From the NCBI GenBank assembly GCA_965242855.1, contig OZ251509.1, positions 2,232,001-2,296,000 on the forward strand: a DNA stretch of 64,000 nt, written 5' to 3'. Below are positions 14,536-23,719 of the stretch, in pieces. A program made the translations under genes and the position numbers. The DNA is from WTGU01 sp965242855. Its GTDB lineage: Bacteria > Pseudomonadota > Alphaproteobacteria > UBA828. Position 1 is the first letter of the stretch; every line of letters starts with the position of its first letter. A model generated the notes under the pieces. The model was given only the letters and a program-made list of their open reading frames with translations, did no database searches and was not told where the DNA came from.

Positions 14536-17502
14536 TCACAACCCCAGATCGTGATCGATTCGCTTCGGTTCCGGCGTCCCATCCGATCTCCGTTCCATGG
14601 CCTCACCGAGGCCCGTCTCTCGGCTCGGCCCAGCCCCATGTCCCGCTGTTCGCCCCGACCGCGGGTCTGCCTCGGGGATCTTCTCCGACACGTTCCGGGC
14701 GCCCTCATCGACCCCCTCCAGTGCCGAGACCCGCTCGCCGGTCACGGCTTCCAGCTGTTCGCGCAGACGTGCCGCGTCGTCCGTCACCAGTTCTGCCCGG
14801 TCGCGTGCGCGGCTGATCTCGACGTAGAAGCTCTTCTGCGTGGTCAGGTGCGGGTGGTTGGCTTCCATGGCGGCGATCACGTTGTCGACGGTGCGCCCCT
14901 GGAACGCATGCACCGTGGACGCCCAAGCGTGATCCAGGTGGCGTATCTGTGGATCGCCGCGCCCGAGCTCGATCCGCCGCCCGTCCTCGAACCGGAACGC
15001 GACGCGATCCTTCCCGACCGACACCACTTCGGCCGTGCGGCTGTTGACGAGCCCGAGACGCGCATCGTTCCGCGTCCAGCGGATACGGTCGCCGGCCCGG
15101 AGTTCGATGTCCTCGGCGCGGTAGACTTCCGTCCCGCCGCGTCCGGCGACGAGATGCGGTTTCCAGGGAACGGTTCCGCCGTTCCTGCCTTCCAGCATCA
15201 CCGTGCGGTTCGCGTGATCCACGGCCGCGACACGGCGCTCTTCTCCCTTCTCGACCCCGAGGCGCTTGTAGGCGCGGTGGAACGCCACCACGTCGTCGGG
15301 CGCGTAGTTGGCGGCGAGCGCCTTCTCCGCCCCGGTGTATCCGTGGGAGACCAGCCGCTCGCCTTCGAAGGCGGGACCGCGGATCGCGCCCTCGCGGGCG
15401 AGCCGCTCGCGGATGTGGCCGTTGATCTCCCGGCGCAGTTCGTGGCTCGGCGCCATCACCCCGGTGTTCTCGCGTTGCTCGGGCGAGAGCCTGAGCCAGC
15501 GCGCGGCGACCGCGCCGGCGATGTTGTCCGCCTTCACCTCCGCCACGTTGTCGCCGAGCTTCTCGAAGGCCTTGCGCACGTCGCCCGCGAGGCTGGCCTC
15601 GACGGCGGCCTTCAGGTCCGGATCGCGCTGGCGGAGGATCTCGTCCATCGTCGCCGTCTTCATGCCGGCCCGCTGCAACTGTGCGAACGGCTTGCCGGCA
15701 TCCACGGCACCGAGCTGCTTCTCGTCCCCGACCAGGACGACGCGCGGGATGCGGAGTTCCCTGGCGATCCTGAGCAGGTCGCGGGCCTGGACGGTGGAGG
15801 CGAGCGAACCCTCGTCCACCACCAGCATCGTCTTCGAGAACGCGCGCCGCATGTCCCGTGCGCCCTTGGCCGTGAGCCGGCCCTCGACGATCCCGGCGTT
15901 GCGGGCGAGGAACCGCTGCAAGGTCTCGCTCTCGATGCCGGCCTCGGCGGAGAGCGTCTTCACCGCCGAGGCGGAGGGCGCAAGTCCGATCATGCGATAG
16001 CCGTTCTTCTCCGCGAGCGCGCGAGCGCGATTGAGCATAGTGGTCTTGCCGGTCCCGGCGTAGCCCTGGACGCCGACCGTCCGGTCCTTCGCGGACAGGA
16101 TCAGCTTCACGGCCTGCTTCTGGCCTTCGGTGAGCGGCCCCTTGTGAAGCCGGGCCTGGACCATCCAGCTCCGCATCGCCGCATGGCCTTTACCTTGGCC
16201 GGCGCGCATCAGGGCGATGGTCTCGCGCTCGTCGGCGAGCGCCTTGTCCGTGGTCATGCCGTCGCTGTCCGCGAGCCCCTGCGCCCGGTGGAGCCGGCCC
16301 TTCCGTTCGAGAGCGTCAACGGCCCGCTCGGCGCGTTCGACTGACACGACACCGGGCCTCCAGGCGAGCGCGGCGGCAATCAGGTCACCGCGCGCGAACA
16401 CCGCCTCGCGCTCGGAGACGTGCGCCACCGCCCATCGGACCGCTTGGGACGCCGGATCGCCGGGTCGCGGACCGTTCTCACCATGTGTGGCGCTCTCGGT
16501 TTCCGGCGCGGCGCCGCCGTCCATGCCGATCCCGGACGACCTTCCTTGTTCCTTGATGGTCGCGTCCCGGCCGGATCGTTCGCGGGCGGCGGCGTTCACC
16601 GCGTCCGCCGAGAACCCGAGTTCGGCAGCCTGCCTTCGCCAGCTTTCGCGGAGAGCGTCCTTGTCGACGTCGCGCTTGTGCGAGCGGGTCATCAGCGCCG
16701 CGCGCTCGGCGAGGCGCGGGGCGGCCGCAGGACACCCGAGGCCGCGCGCCTCCATCGCCGCCTCGATCTCGGCGCGCCGGGTCGAGAACGCCTCGACCAC
16801 CTTGCGCGGCACGCCCGCGATCTCGAAGCGCCCGTCGGCGTGTGTCTTCTCGATGCGGTAGCCGAGTTCCGTCAGCTCCCGCGCCAACTCGGCGCGGTAC
16901 ACCATGCCGACGAGCTTCTGGCGGCGGTAGAGCGCCTCGTTGGCCATGGTGCGCCATTTTCCGTCCCCGCCCCGGACCATGTTGGCGATCACGGCATGCG
17001 TATGGAGTTGCGGATCGAGGTTGCGCGAGGTGTCGTGGCGGAAGGTGGCGGCGACGATCTTCTGGCCGCCGGCGCGGACCATGCGTCCGGTCTCCGGGTC
17101 GTTCATCCGGGTCTGAACGACGTCCCGTTCGAGCCAGGCGAGGGTGCGCGTCACCGCCCGGTCGTGGGCGGCGACGATGCGTTCGTCACCGCCGATCAGC
17201 GCGGCGAGTGAGACCGATTTGGGCGCGGAGAAGGTGATGTCTCGTCCGGGACGATGGTGGACGTTGCCGTCCCTGTCCTTACGCCCCAGGCGGCGGCCCG
17301 TTCCGTCCGGGACTTTGCCCGCCAGTACGTCCTTGAACGTCTCCGGATCGACGGGGCCTTCGAGGCCGAGCGCCTCGGCGCCCTTGCCGGCCCAGGCGCT
17401 GGCGTTCCGGTGGGCGGGATCGTCCTTGGCGTAGTAGCCGTCGCGCTCGTAGTAGGTGACGCCCTGCGACGGCGCGGAGACGGCGCCGATCGAGACGACC
17501 AT
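14536..17502 (-). CDS. MobF-family relaxase/helicase (TrwC/TraI-like)
   Basis: The 988-residue protein has the MobF relaxase domain first, with tyrosine pairs Y17-Y18 and Y23-Y24 and the histidine metal triad H156, H167 and H169 (RHDTSRNLDPQLHTHAV). A RecD-like helicase domain follows, with Walker A GYAGTGKTT near residue 480 and VVDEGSLAS as Walker B. MobF relaxases nick oriT, bind the 5' end covalently and unwind the strand during conjugation. The ATG at 17,502 overlaps the stop of the coupling-protein gene (TGATG), which fixes the start and couples the two genes. Confidence 0.95.
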   Translation of the reverse strand: MVVSIGAVSAPSQGVTYYERDGYYAKDDPAHRNASAWAGKGAEALGLEGPVDPETFKDVLAGKVPDGTGRRLGRKDRDGNVHHRPGRDITFSAPKSVSLAALIGGDERIVAAHDRAVTRTLAWLERDVVQTRMNDPETGRMVRAGGQKIVAATFRHDTSRNLDPQLHTHAVIANMVRGGDGKWRTMANEALYRRQKLVGMVYRAELARELTELGYRIEKTHADGRFEIAGVPRKVVEAFSTRRAEIEAAMEARGLGCPAAAPRLAERAALMTRSHKRDVDKDALRESWRRQAAELGFSADAVNAAARERSGRDATIKEQGRSSGIGMDGGAAPETESATHGENGPRPGDPASQAVRWAVAHVSEREAVFARGDLIAAALAWRPGVVSVERAERAVDALERKGRLHRAQGLADSDGMTTDKALADERETIALMRAGQGKGHAAMRSWMVQARLHKGPLTEGQKQAVKLILSAKDRTVGVQGYAGTGKTTMLNRARALAEKNGYRMIGLAPSASAVKTLSAEAGIESETLQRFLARNAGIVEGRLTAKGARDMRRAFSKTMLVVDEGSLASTVQARDLLRIARELRIPRVVLVGDEKQLGAVDAGKPFAQLQRAGMKTATMDEILRQRDPDLKAAVEASLAGDVRKAFEKLGDNVAEVKADNIAGAVAARWLRLSPEQRENTGVMAPSHELRREINGHIRERLAREGAIRGPAFEGERLVSHGYTGAEKALAANYAPDDVVAFHRAYKRLGVEKGEERRVAAVDHANRTVMLEGRNGGTVPWKPHLVAGRGGTEVYRAEDIELRAGDRIRWTRNDARLGLVNSRTAEVVSVGKDRVAFRFEDGRRIELGRGDPQIRHLDHAWASTVHAFQGRTVDNVIAAMEANHPHLTTQKSFYVEISRARDRAELVTDDAARLREQLEAVTGERVSALEGVDEGARNVSEKIPEADPRSGRTAGHGAGPSRETGLGEAMERRSDGTPEPKRIDHDLGL

Positions 17503-19760
17503 CAGATCCAATCCGGCGGAAAGCGCCTGCTCGCGTCACCATCCTTCTCATCCATCCGGGCCGGCCGGACTGCGCCTTCGCACGGGTCGGAAGAGGCCGG
17601 CGCAGGTGTCTTGCGCCCGTCGTTCCCGGACCGCGACGATTCCGTCTCCGTGTGCAACGGGCGGGCGGAGCTCTCGCCCGTATCGGGATCGCCAGTGTGT
17701 CCCGTGGTTTCCGGTTGGGCGCGGGCCGACGCCGCCATGTCCGTCATGCCCGGAGACGACTCGCCGACCATGCTCTCGGTCGACGGTCTCTCCGACCGAG
17801 CATCGCGAGGCCCGGCGGTGGTTTCCGGGACTCCGGCCGGACCCGCGGACACGGCAGACGTCTCGTTCTCCCCATCATCGCCCGCCTCCATCGGATCGTG
17901 TTCCCACAGGTCGACCTCGGCCTCCGCCTCGGACGCCTGCTCAATCGCGTCCTTTACCTCGCTCGGCCGCTCCGCCCCATCGTCTTCCGGCATGCCGCCC
18001 CGTCCGGCGCAGGCTTTCTCTTCCGCCCTCGACACGAAGCGCTCTGCGACCTTGGGGCGTTGCCTGTATCGCAGCCTGATGCGGGCGACGGGCCATGCGC
18101 CGGGGAATTTGAGGTATCCGGCGAGGCTGTCGAGGCGGGCCACCTCGGCCGGCAGCACCAGCGGGCGGAGGGCGCGGCGTGCGCCGAGGGTCACGCCGTC
18201 GCGGGGGGTCTCGGCGCCGTAGTTGACGCTCTCCGCCATCTCCTCGACCTCGGCCCGCCCCAGGCTCTCCGCCGACCACTCCGCAGTGTCGCGGTCGGGG
18301 GCGGCGAGCACCACGCGGGTGCCGCAAAGCCCGGAGACGGTCTCCGCCCCGTCGCGCCCGTAGAGATCGCGCAGGGCCGAGAACACCTGCACCCCGAGCA
18401 CGAAGCAGCCGCCGAACTGGCGGCTCTCCGCGAGGCCGGGCCGCAGGCTCGGGACCTGGTGCAGGGTGGGCAGCTCGTCGAGGACGATCCAGATGCGCCG
18501 CCCGTCGTCGCGGGGCAGCGACAGCAGCGCGTTGACGGCGATCTCGAGCCAGGTGGAGATCAGGCCGCGCAGGCTGGCGTGCTGATCGCCGCGCGATGTG
18601 AGGAACAGGAAGCCGCTGCCGCCGTCGTTCTCGATCCAGTCGCGGATGGAGAAGGGCGGGCCTTCGTCGGGGAGCAGTTCGAGAGCGCCGATGTTGGCGG
18701 TGAGCATGGCGCGGACGGAGAGTGCGGTCTTGGGGTTGGCGGGATCGACGATGGACTGGGCGACGGTGCCTTCCATGGCCTGGGCGAGAGTATCGAGGCT
18801 GGTCTTGAGCAGGTGTTCGATGAGGACCCGGTTGCGGGTCTCGCCGCGCTCCCGGAACACGGCTGCGCCGTGGGAGAAGAGCTGGCGTGCGGCGGTGATC
18901 CAGAAGGGGTCCACGGTGTCCTTCTGTCGAGGGATGAGGGCGGCTGCCATGGTGTCGAAGTCGCGTGCGTTGCGAGCTTCGAGGAATGGCGACCATCGCG
19001 GGGCGCGTGCGTCGAGGGGGTTGAGGAGGACGTCGCGTGTGGGATCGAAGAAGGTCTCCGCGTAGCTCCCCATCTTGTCGTAGAGGACGCAGCGCTCGCC
19101 TCGGGCGCGTATTTGTTCGACGAGATCGGCGATGAGGACGGTTTTTCCGGAGCCTGTGGTTCCGGAGACGATGGTGTGTCGTGTTTCGGTGCGATCGGGC
19201 CATGGGATGCCGGCGATGCGGTAGGGGGGATCGGCGGGCCGTCCGAACGGCGGCGGGAGGCGGAGGCGCGGGGGTGCGACGCGGCGTCGGAGTTGGCGTG
19301 CGGCGACCAGTTCACCGCCGCGCAGGCGGCGTCCGCGCTTGAGCCTGCCGCCCGCGTAGTGGAGCCCGGCGAGGACGATGACCACCACTCCCAGAGCGAT
19401 GCCGAATCCAAGCAGGGCAGCATTGAGGAGGTCGTCGATCATCCGTTCGCGCAGGGCGAGGAGCGGCGGGTAGTTGGCGATGGCGCCGAGGGTCACGGTC
19501 ACGGTTCGGCCGTTCGGGTGTCGTATCTCCTTGGGCCGTCGGGGGCTCAGGCCTGCGCCGATGAGGGTCTCGGAGAGCACGAGCATGCCGACGGCGTACC
19601 ACTGATGGGCGGTGATGGTGCGCGACGCCTTCCATGTGGCGGCGCTTGCGGCGCCGACCAGGGCGGCGGCGAGAACCATGCCGAGGAGCTTTCGCCAGGT
19701 GCGCAGGCCGCGGGCGGCGGCGCGGACGCCGCGCCCGGTATCGCCACCGGCCCCGGTCAC
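17502..19760 (-). CDS. TraD/TrwB-type IV coupling protein
   Basis: The 752-residue ATPase begins with several hydrophobic segments (LLGMVLAAALVGAASAATW, LVLSETLIGAGL, FGIALGVVVIVLAG) that anchor it in the inner membrane. The motor domain has Walker A GTTGSGKTVLIA near residue 200 and Walker B IWIVLDELP near 425. The C-terminal 200 residues are acidic, low-complexity and probably contact the relaxosome. The GTG at 19,760 is chosen because it overlaps the stop of a small upstream frame (GTGA) and yields an N-terminus just before the first membrane helix. It links the relaxase to a secretion channel that is not encoded here. Confidence 0.93.
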   Translation of the reverse strand: MTGAGGDTGRGVRAAARGLRTWRKLLGMVLAAALVGAASAATWKASRTITAHQWYAVGMLVLSETLIGAGLSPRRPKEIRHPNGRTVTVTLGAIANYPPLLALRERMIDDLLNAALLGFGIALGVVVIVLAGLHYAGGRLKRGRRLRGGELVAARQLRRRVAPPRLRLPPPFGRPADPPYRIAGIPWPDRTETRHTIVSGTTGSGKTVLIADLVEQIRARGERCVLYDKMGSYAETFFDPTRDVLLNPLDARAPRWSPFLEARNARDFDTMAAALIPRQKDTVDPFWITAARQLFSHGAAVFRERGETRNRVLIEHLLKTSLDTLAQAMEGTVAQSIVDPANPKTALSVRAMLTANIGALELLPDEGPPFSIRDWIENDGGSGFLFLTSRGDQHASLRGLISTWLEIAVNALLSLPRDDGRRIWIVLDELPTLHQVPSLRPGLAESRQFGGCFVLGVQVFSALRDLYGRDGAETVSGLCGTRVVLAAPDRDTAEWSAESLGRAEVEEMAESVNYGAETPRDGVTLGARRALRPLVLPAEVARLDSLAGYLKFPGAWPVARIRLRYRQRPKVAERFVSRAEEKACAGRGGMPEDDGAERPSEVKDAIEQASEAEAEVDLWEHDPMEAGDDGENETSAVSAGPAGVPETTAGPRDARSERPSTESMVGESSPGMTDMAASARAQPETTGHTGDPDTGESSARPLHTETESSRSGNDGRKTPAPASSDPCEGAVRPARMDEKDGDASRRFPPDWI

Positions 19761-19906
19761 GGCGCGCTCGCTCCAACGGCGCCGGCCTCGGGACCTTGCT
19801 CTCCGCCCGTCGCCGTTCCTTCGGACCGGACCGTGTTGTCCGCGCTGCCGAGCCTGCCGGAAGCGTCGCGCGGGACTTGCGTATCGTCGGCCATGAGAAT
19901 GAACAT
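19757..19906 (-). CDS. Small hypothetical ORF upstream of the coupling protein
   Basis: A 49-residue frame (MFILMADDTQVPRDASGRLG...) ends in a TGA that overlaps the GTG start of the coupling-protein gene. No family is recognised. A GGAG lies about 15 bases ahead of the ATG, which is far. It may serve mainly as a coupling leader. Confidence 0.35.
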   Translation of the reverse strand: MFILMADDTQVPRDASGRLGSADNTVRSEGTATGGEQGPEAGAVGASAP

Positions 19907-20145
19907 AGATAGAACATATGACTCCTGCAACACGGTCGAGAAGCGGATTTCCAACGGAGTTGCGACAAACCCGCGCTGGCTTGCGACGGCGTGCGACCGG
20001 GTACGGGAAAAAGTTTCCGGCTCCGGCCCACTCGGCGAAACATTCGAGGTCCGGCGCTGCGTTCTCCCGAAACGCACCGCCGCCTTGCGGTCGGCTCCCG
20101 GTGGTCATACAAGTGGTCAGGGATTTCGGCACCGGGGGGAGAAAC

Positions 20146-20406
20146 ATGAGCAAGACGTGGCAGGTTCAGGAGGCGAAGGCCCGGTTCAGCGCGTTTCTCG
20201 AAGCGAGCGTCAGGGAAGGGCCGCAGATTGTGACCAAGCGCGGCGTGGAGGCGGCGGTGCTGCTGCCGATCGAGCAGTGGCGGAGGCTGCGGAAACTGGC
20301 GCAACCCGATCTGAAGGCGCTGCTGCTCGCGCCGGAAGCCCGGACGGAGATGCTCGCGCCGCCCCGCGCGCGGCACGGCCATCGCCCGGCATCGGCCTTC
20401 GAGTAG
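20146..20406 (+). CDS. Phd/YefM-family antitoxin
   Basis: The 86-residue product starts MSKTWQVQEAKARFSAFLEA and contains GPQIVTKRGVEAAVLLPIEQW, the standard Phd/YefM N-terminal domain. The C-terminal tail is short and basic. A GGGGGGAGAAAC ribosome site precedes the ATG. It is followed four bases later by a PIN-domain toxin. It is transcribed away from the coupling protein and relaxase, so the 240-bp region in between holds two divergent promoters. Confidence 0.88.
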   Translation: MSKTWQVQEAKARFSAFLEASVREGPQIVTKRGVEAAVLLPIEQWRRLRKLAQPDLKALLLAPEARTEMLAPPRARHGHRPASAFE

Positions 20407-20410
20407 GCAG

Positions 20411-20818
20411 GTGTATCTGTTGGACACCAATATCGTCTCGGAACTCCGCCGTCCCAGGCCCCACAAGGGGGTGCTGAACTGGATCGGAGGGGTTCCCGCG
20501 GACCGGCTGTTCCTGTCCGCGGTCACGGTCGGCGAGATCCAGGCCGGCATCGAGATCGCGCGCGAGCGGGACGCGGCGAAGGCGGAGGAACTGGAAACCT
20601 GGCTCGACCGTATCGTCGCCGGCCACGCGGTCCTGCCGATGGACGCGGCGGCCTTCCGAGAGTGGGCGCGCCTCAAGCATGGCAAGTCCGATACGCTGAT
20701 CGAGGATGCCATGATCGCGGCCACGGCGAGAGTGCACCGATTGACGGTGGCGACGCGGAACGTTCGCGACTTTCGGGAATTCGGCGTGGAGTTGTTCGAT
20801 CCATTCGACGGCGGATGA
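20411..20818 (+). CDS. vapC: VapC-like PIN-domain toxin (second module)
   Basis: The 135-residue protein reads (M)YLLDTNIVSELRRPRPHKG from a GTG start and retains PIN acidic positions (TVGEIQAGIE and TLIEDAMIAATARVHRLTVATRNVRDF). It is distinct in sequence from the VapC at 13,720 and pairs with the antitoxin just upstream. Two VapBC-type modules flank the relaxase/coupling-protein genes, an arrangement that would penalise loss of the transfer region. Confidence 0.9.
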   Translation: MYLLDTNIVSELRRPRPHKGVLNWIGGVPADRLFLSAVTVGEIQAGIEIARERDAAKAEELETWLDRIVAGHAVLPMDAAAFREWARLKHGKSDTLIEDAMIAATARVHRLTVATRNVRDFREFGVELFDPFDGG

Positions 20819-21039
20819 ACGGGACCGGACGGGGGAGCGCACCTCGCCAATCCTTTCGCGAGCGATGCGCCGGTTGCGAATGCGGGTCGCGCCGCGCCGA
20901 TGGCCCATCGCGATCCCGCGTCGCGGAGACCGGCCACGACCGCCGTCCGCATACAGCCCCGTCGAGGCGGCGAAGGGGAATGGTCGGTCCGCGCCGGGCG
21001 GCGCGATCCGGCCGGCGGGATTTCCGCGTTGCCGACCGA

Positions 21040-21430
21040 AGCCGATACCTGCCGGAAGTTCGTCGTTCCCAAGCTCCAGGCGGCGGGCGAGCGGGGTGTC
21101 GTGGCGAACCACGCCTCGGCGCCTGCGGGTCGGTGGCGGAGGGTCAGCGTCGCGCCGTCGAATGCGGTGTCGACGCGCGGCCAGTCGGCCCCGTCCTCCG
21201 AAGCGACGGCGCGATAGCCGCGCCAGCCTTCCGGATAGGACGCGGCGCCGGCGTTCTCGATCTTGAGCACGCAATCGCGCCCGCCCGCGCCCCGCAGCCG
21301 GAAGAAGAACCACTGGAAGAATGCCGCGCGCCCGTCCGGCCGGATCTCCAGCCGGACGTCGTCGGGCGCGGCGGCCGAGAGGCAGCGGATGTTGCCGCCG
21401 TTGAAATCGCAGTCGATCGAAAGGCCCGTG
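21040..21430 (-). pseudogene. M14-type carboxypeptidase N-terminal domain remnant
   Basis: A minus-strand frame reads LSIDCDFNGGNIRCLSAA, then DDVRLEIRPDGRAAFFQWFFF, RLRGAGGRDCVLKIENAGA, SYPEGWRGYRAVASEDGADW and LTLRHRPAGAEAWFA. This is the beta-rich N-terminal domain that precedes the catalytic domain in cytosolic-carboxypeptidase-like M14 peptidases. There is no start codon at the expected place, and the zinc-peptidase domain is absent. It is therefore a fragment. The rest of 20,819-21,595 holds no gene that I recognise. Confidence 0.65.
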
Positions 21431-21595
21431 CCCCGCCCCTGCGCCTTGCCCCCAAGGAGTGCGGCAGCGCGGGGAACGCCGCAACGGCGCGCGGCCCCGA
21501 ACGTCCGCATGCGCACGGAAGCGCGCACCCGGAGGCCCGCGCACTGGAAGACCGGCTGGCCATGGACATCATCCCCATGGGGAACAGGGAGAATT

Positions 21596-23719
21596 TCAAT
21601 CGGAGGGTTCCGATGCCCCGGATCCAGCTTTTCGCTCGTGAAGAAGCGCAAGCGCATCGTCAAGCGCCTTCCGCACCATTGTCCAATAATGCGGCGTATG
21701 TTCGCGGGTGTACTCCTGAAGTGCCGTTTCGTAGGCGGCGACGGCTTGTTCAAGACGGGCGGTCCCTCTCTCCCGTTCACCCAAGGTTTGAAGGGCGCTG
21801 CCGAGATTGTTCTGCGTCGCGGCCCAGTCGAGCGGCACGCGCTCGCGGGTGCGTTCCTGAAGCGCCGCCTCGTAAGCGGCGATAGCCCTCCCGAGACGGT
21901 CGGTTCCACTCTCCCGTTCACCCAGGGTCGCAAGGGCCGAGCCAAGGTTGTTCTGCGTCGTGGCCCAGTCGAGCGGCACGCGCTCGCGGGTGCGTTCCTG
22001 GAGCGCCGTTTCGTAGGCAGCAACAGCCTGTTCGAGACGGGTGGTGCCGCTCTCCCGTTCACCCAAAGTTTGAAGGGCGATGCCGAGGTTGTTCTGCGTC
22101 GTGGCCCATTGCAACGGCGCGCGCTCGCGGGTGCGTTCCTGGAGCGCTGCTTCGTAGGCGACGACGGCCCGTTCAAGACGGGCGGTGCCGCTCTCTCGTT
22201 CGCCCAGAGTCCGAAGGGCACTGCCGAGGTTGTTCTGCGTCATGGCCCATTGCAATGGCACACGCTCGCGGGTGTACTCCTGGAGTGCCGCTTCGAAGGC
22301 GGCGACGGCCTGTTCAAGACGGGTGGTTCCGCTCTCCCGCTCGCCCAAGGCCGCAAGGGCGGTGCCAAGATTGTTCTGAGTCATGGCCCAGTCGAGCGGC
22401 ACACGCTCGCGGGTGCGTTCCTGGAGCGCCGCTTCGTAGGCGGCGACGGCCTGTTCAAGACGGGCGGTTCCACTCTCCCGCTCACCCAAGGCCGCAAGGG
22501 CGTTGCCAAGATTATTATGCGTCACGGCCCAGTCGAGCGGCACGCGCTCGCGGGTGTACACTTGGAGCGCCGATTCGAAGGCGGCGATGGCCTGTTCGAG
22601 ACGGGCGGGGCCGCTCTCTTGTTTGCCCAAAGTTTGAAGGGCGGTGCCGAGGTTGTTCTGAGTCATGGCCCAGTCGAGCGGCACACGCTCGCGGGTGTGT
22701 TCCCGGAGCGCCGCTTCGTAGGCGGCGACGGCCTGTTCGAGACGGGCGGTGCCGCTCTCCCGTTCGCCCAGAGTCTGAAGGGCATTGCCGAGATTGTTCT
22801 GTGTAGCGGCCCATTGCAACGGCGCGCGCTCGCGGGTGTGCACCTGGAGCGCCGCTTCGTAGGTGGCGACAGCCTGTTCGAGACGGTCGGGCCCACTCTG
22901 CCGTTTGCCCAAGATTGCTAGAGCGTTACCGAGGTTGTCCTGCGTCGTGGCCCATTGCAACGGCACGCGCTCGCGGGTGTACACCTGGAGCGCCGCTTTG
23001 TAGGCGGCAACGGCCTGTTCGAGACGGGCAGGGTCGCTCTCTTGTTCGCCCAAAGTTTGAAGGGCATTGCCGAGAGCCAAGTGCAGACTGGCGCGGCGCC
23101 CCTCGTCATCGATCGTCCGGCCCTGGAGCAGGACGGTGGTCTTGCGGACGCCATCCTTCAGCCCGGCCTCAAGGATTCGCCCGCGCGCTTCGTTATCAAC
23201 GAACGGAATGGCGGCGCTCCGCGCCCAAAGGGTGAGTTGTGTTTGAAGATCATCGCGAAAATCGGATTGGAGGGTAGCGTAATCGAGCCGATAAATACGT
23301 TCGTTGGCCGAGACGAGCGTGCCGTAACTGCCTTCCCGCGGCACGATCCACAGGCTCAATGCTTCCCCCGGAACCTTGACCGCGCCGACGATCGCCAAGT
23401 CGGCATTCCAGTCTTTCAGGACCCGCCGCGCCTGCTCCCGCATGGCCGGCCGCCATTCGTCCGCGCCGCCCCCGGCCTCCACGACGCGAAAAGAACGCCG
23501 CACTTCGATCCCCTCGACGACCGAGAGTGCCTGCTCGACGACGGCTGTGTCGCTGCCGCTACCGTCCCCCTTCAACCAGCAAAGCACGAAACGGACTCGT
23601 TCGGTGGAGGGCGGCGGGTTGCTCCGGAGATTGGTTAACACGAGCCGGATTCGTTTCGGCGGATAGAGGCTATGAAGTGCCGCTATCCACCGCGAGAAAA
23701 GCGCGGTGACTATCGACAT
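21596..23719 (-). CDS. Tetratricopeptide-repeat protein overlapping the type ISP gene
   Basis: The 707-residue protein has a unique N-terminal domain of about 190 residues (WLKGDGSGSDTAVVEQALSVV..., WNADLAIVGAVKVPGEALSL). Ten tandem 44-residue TPR-like units follow, of the form TQNNLGxALxxLGERESGTARLEQAVAAYE...RERVPLDWA. The DNA repeats with a 132-bp period and high identity, so copy number could vary by recombination. Its ATG lies inside the last codons of the type ISP gene (10-bp overlap), which implies co-expression. No signal peptide or catalytic motif is visible. It may act as a partner or regulator of the restriction enzyme; that is inference. Confidence 0.75.
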   Translation of the reverse strand: MSIVTALFSRWIAALHSLYPPKRIRLVLTNLRSNPPPSTERVRFVLCWLKGDGSGSDTAVVEQALSVVEGIEVRRSFRVVEAGGGADEWRPAMREQARRVLKDWNADLAIVGAVKVPGEALSLWIVPREGSYGTLVSANERIYRLDYATLQSDFRDDLQTQLTLWARSAAIPFVDNEARGRILEAGLKDGVRKTTVLLQGRTIDDEGRRASLHLALGNALQTLGEQESDPARLEQAVAAYKAALQVYTRERVPLQWATTQDNLGNALAILGKRQSGPDRLEQAVATYEAALQVHTRERAPLQWAATQNNLGNALQTLGERESGTARLEQAVAAYEAALREHTRERVPLDWAMTQNNLGTALQTLGKQESGPARLEQAIAAFESALQVYTRERVPLDWAVTHNNLGNALAALGERESGTARLEQAVAAYEAALQERTRERVPLDWAMTQNNLGTALAALGERESGTTRLEQAVAAFEAALQEYTRERVPLQWAMTQNNLGSALRTLGERESGTARLERAVVAYEAALQERTRERAPLQWATTQNNLGIALQTLGERESGTTRLEQAVAAYETALQERTRERVPLDWATTQNNLGSALATLGERESGTDRLGRAIAAYEAALQERTRERVPLDWAATQNNLGSALQTLGERERGTARLEQAVAAYETALQEYTREHTPHYWTMVRKALDDALALLHERKAGSGASEPSD

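Noticed and set aside
13561..16344. Long plus-strand frame (927 codons) opposite the methylase, VapBC and relaxase genes
   Set aside because: It crosses several real minus-strand genes, has no domain and shows the arginine/proline bias of a shadow frame.
19312..22221. Minus-strand frame of 969 codons spanning the coupling-protein start to the TPR gene
   Set aside because: It is a composite of shadow sequence; only the internal M14-like segment is meaningful and is listed separately.
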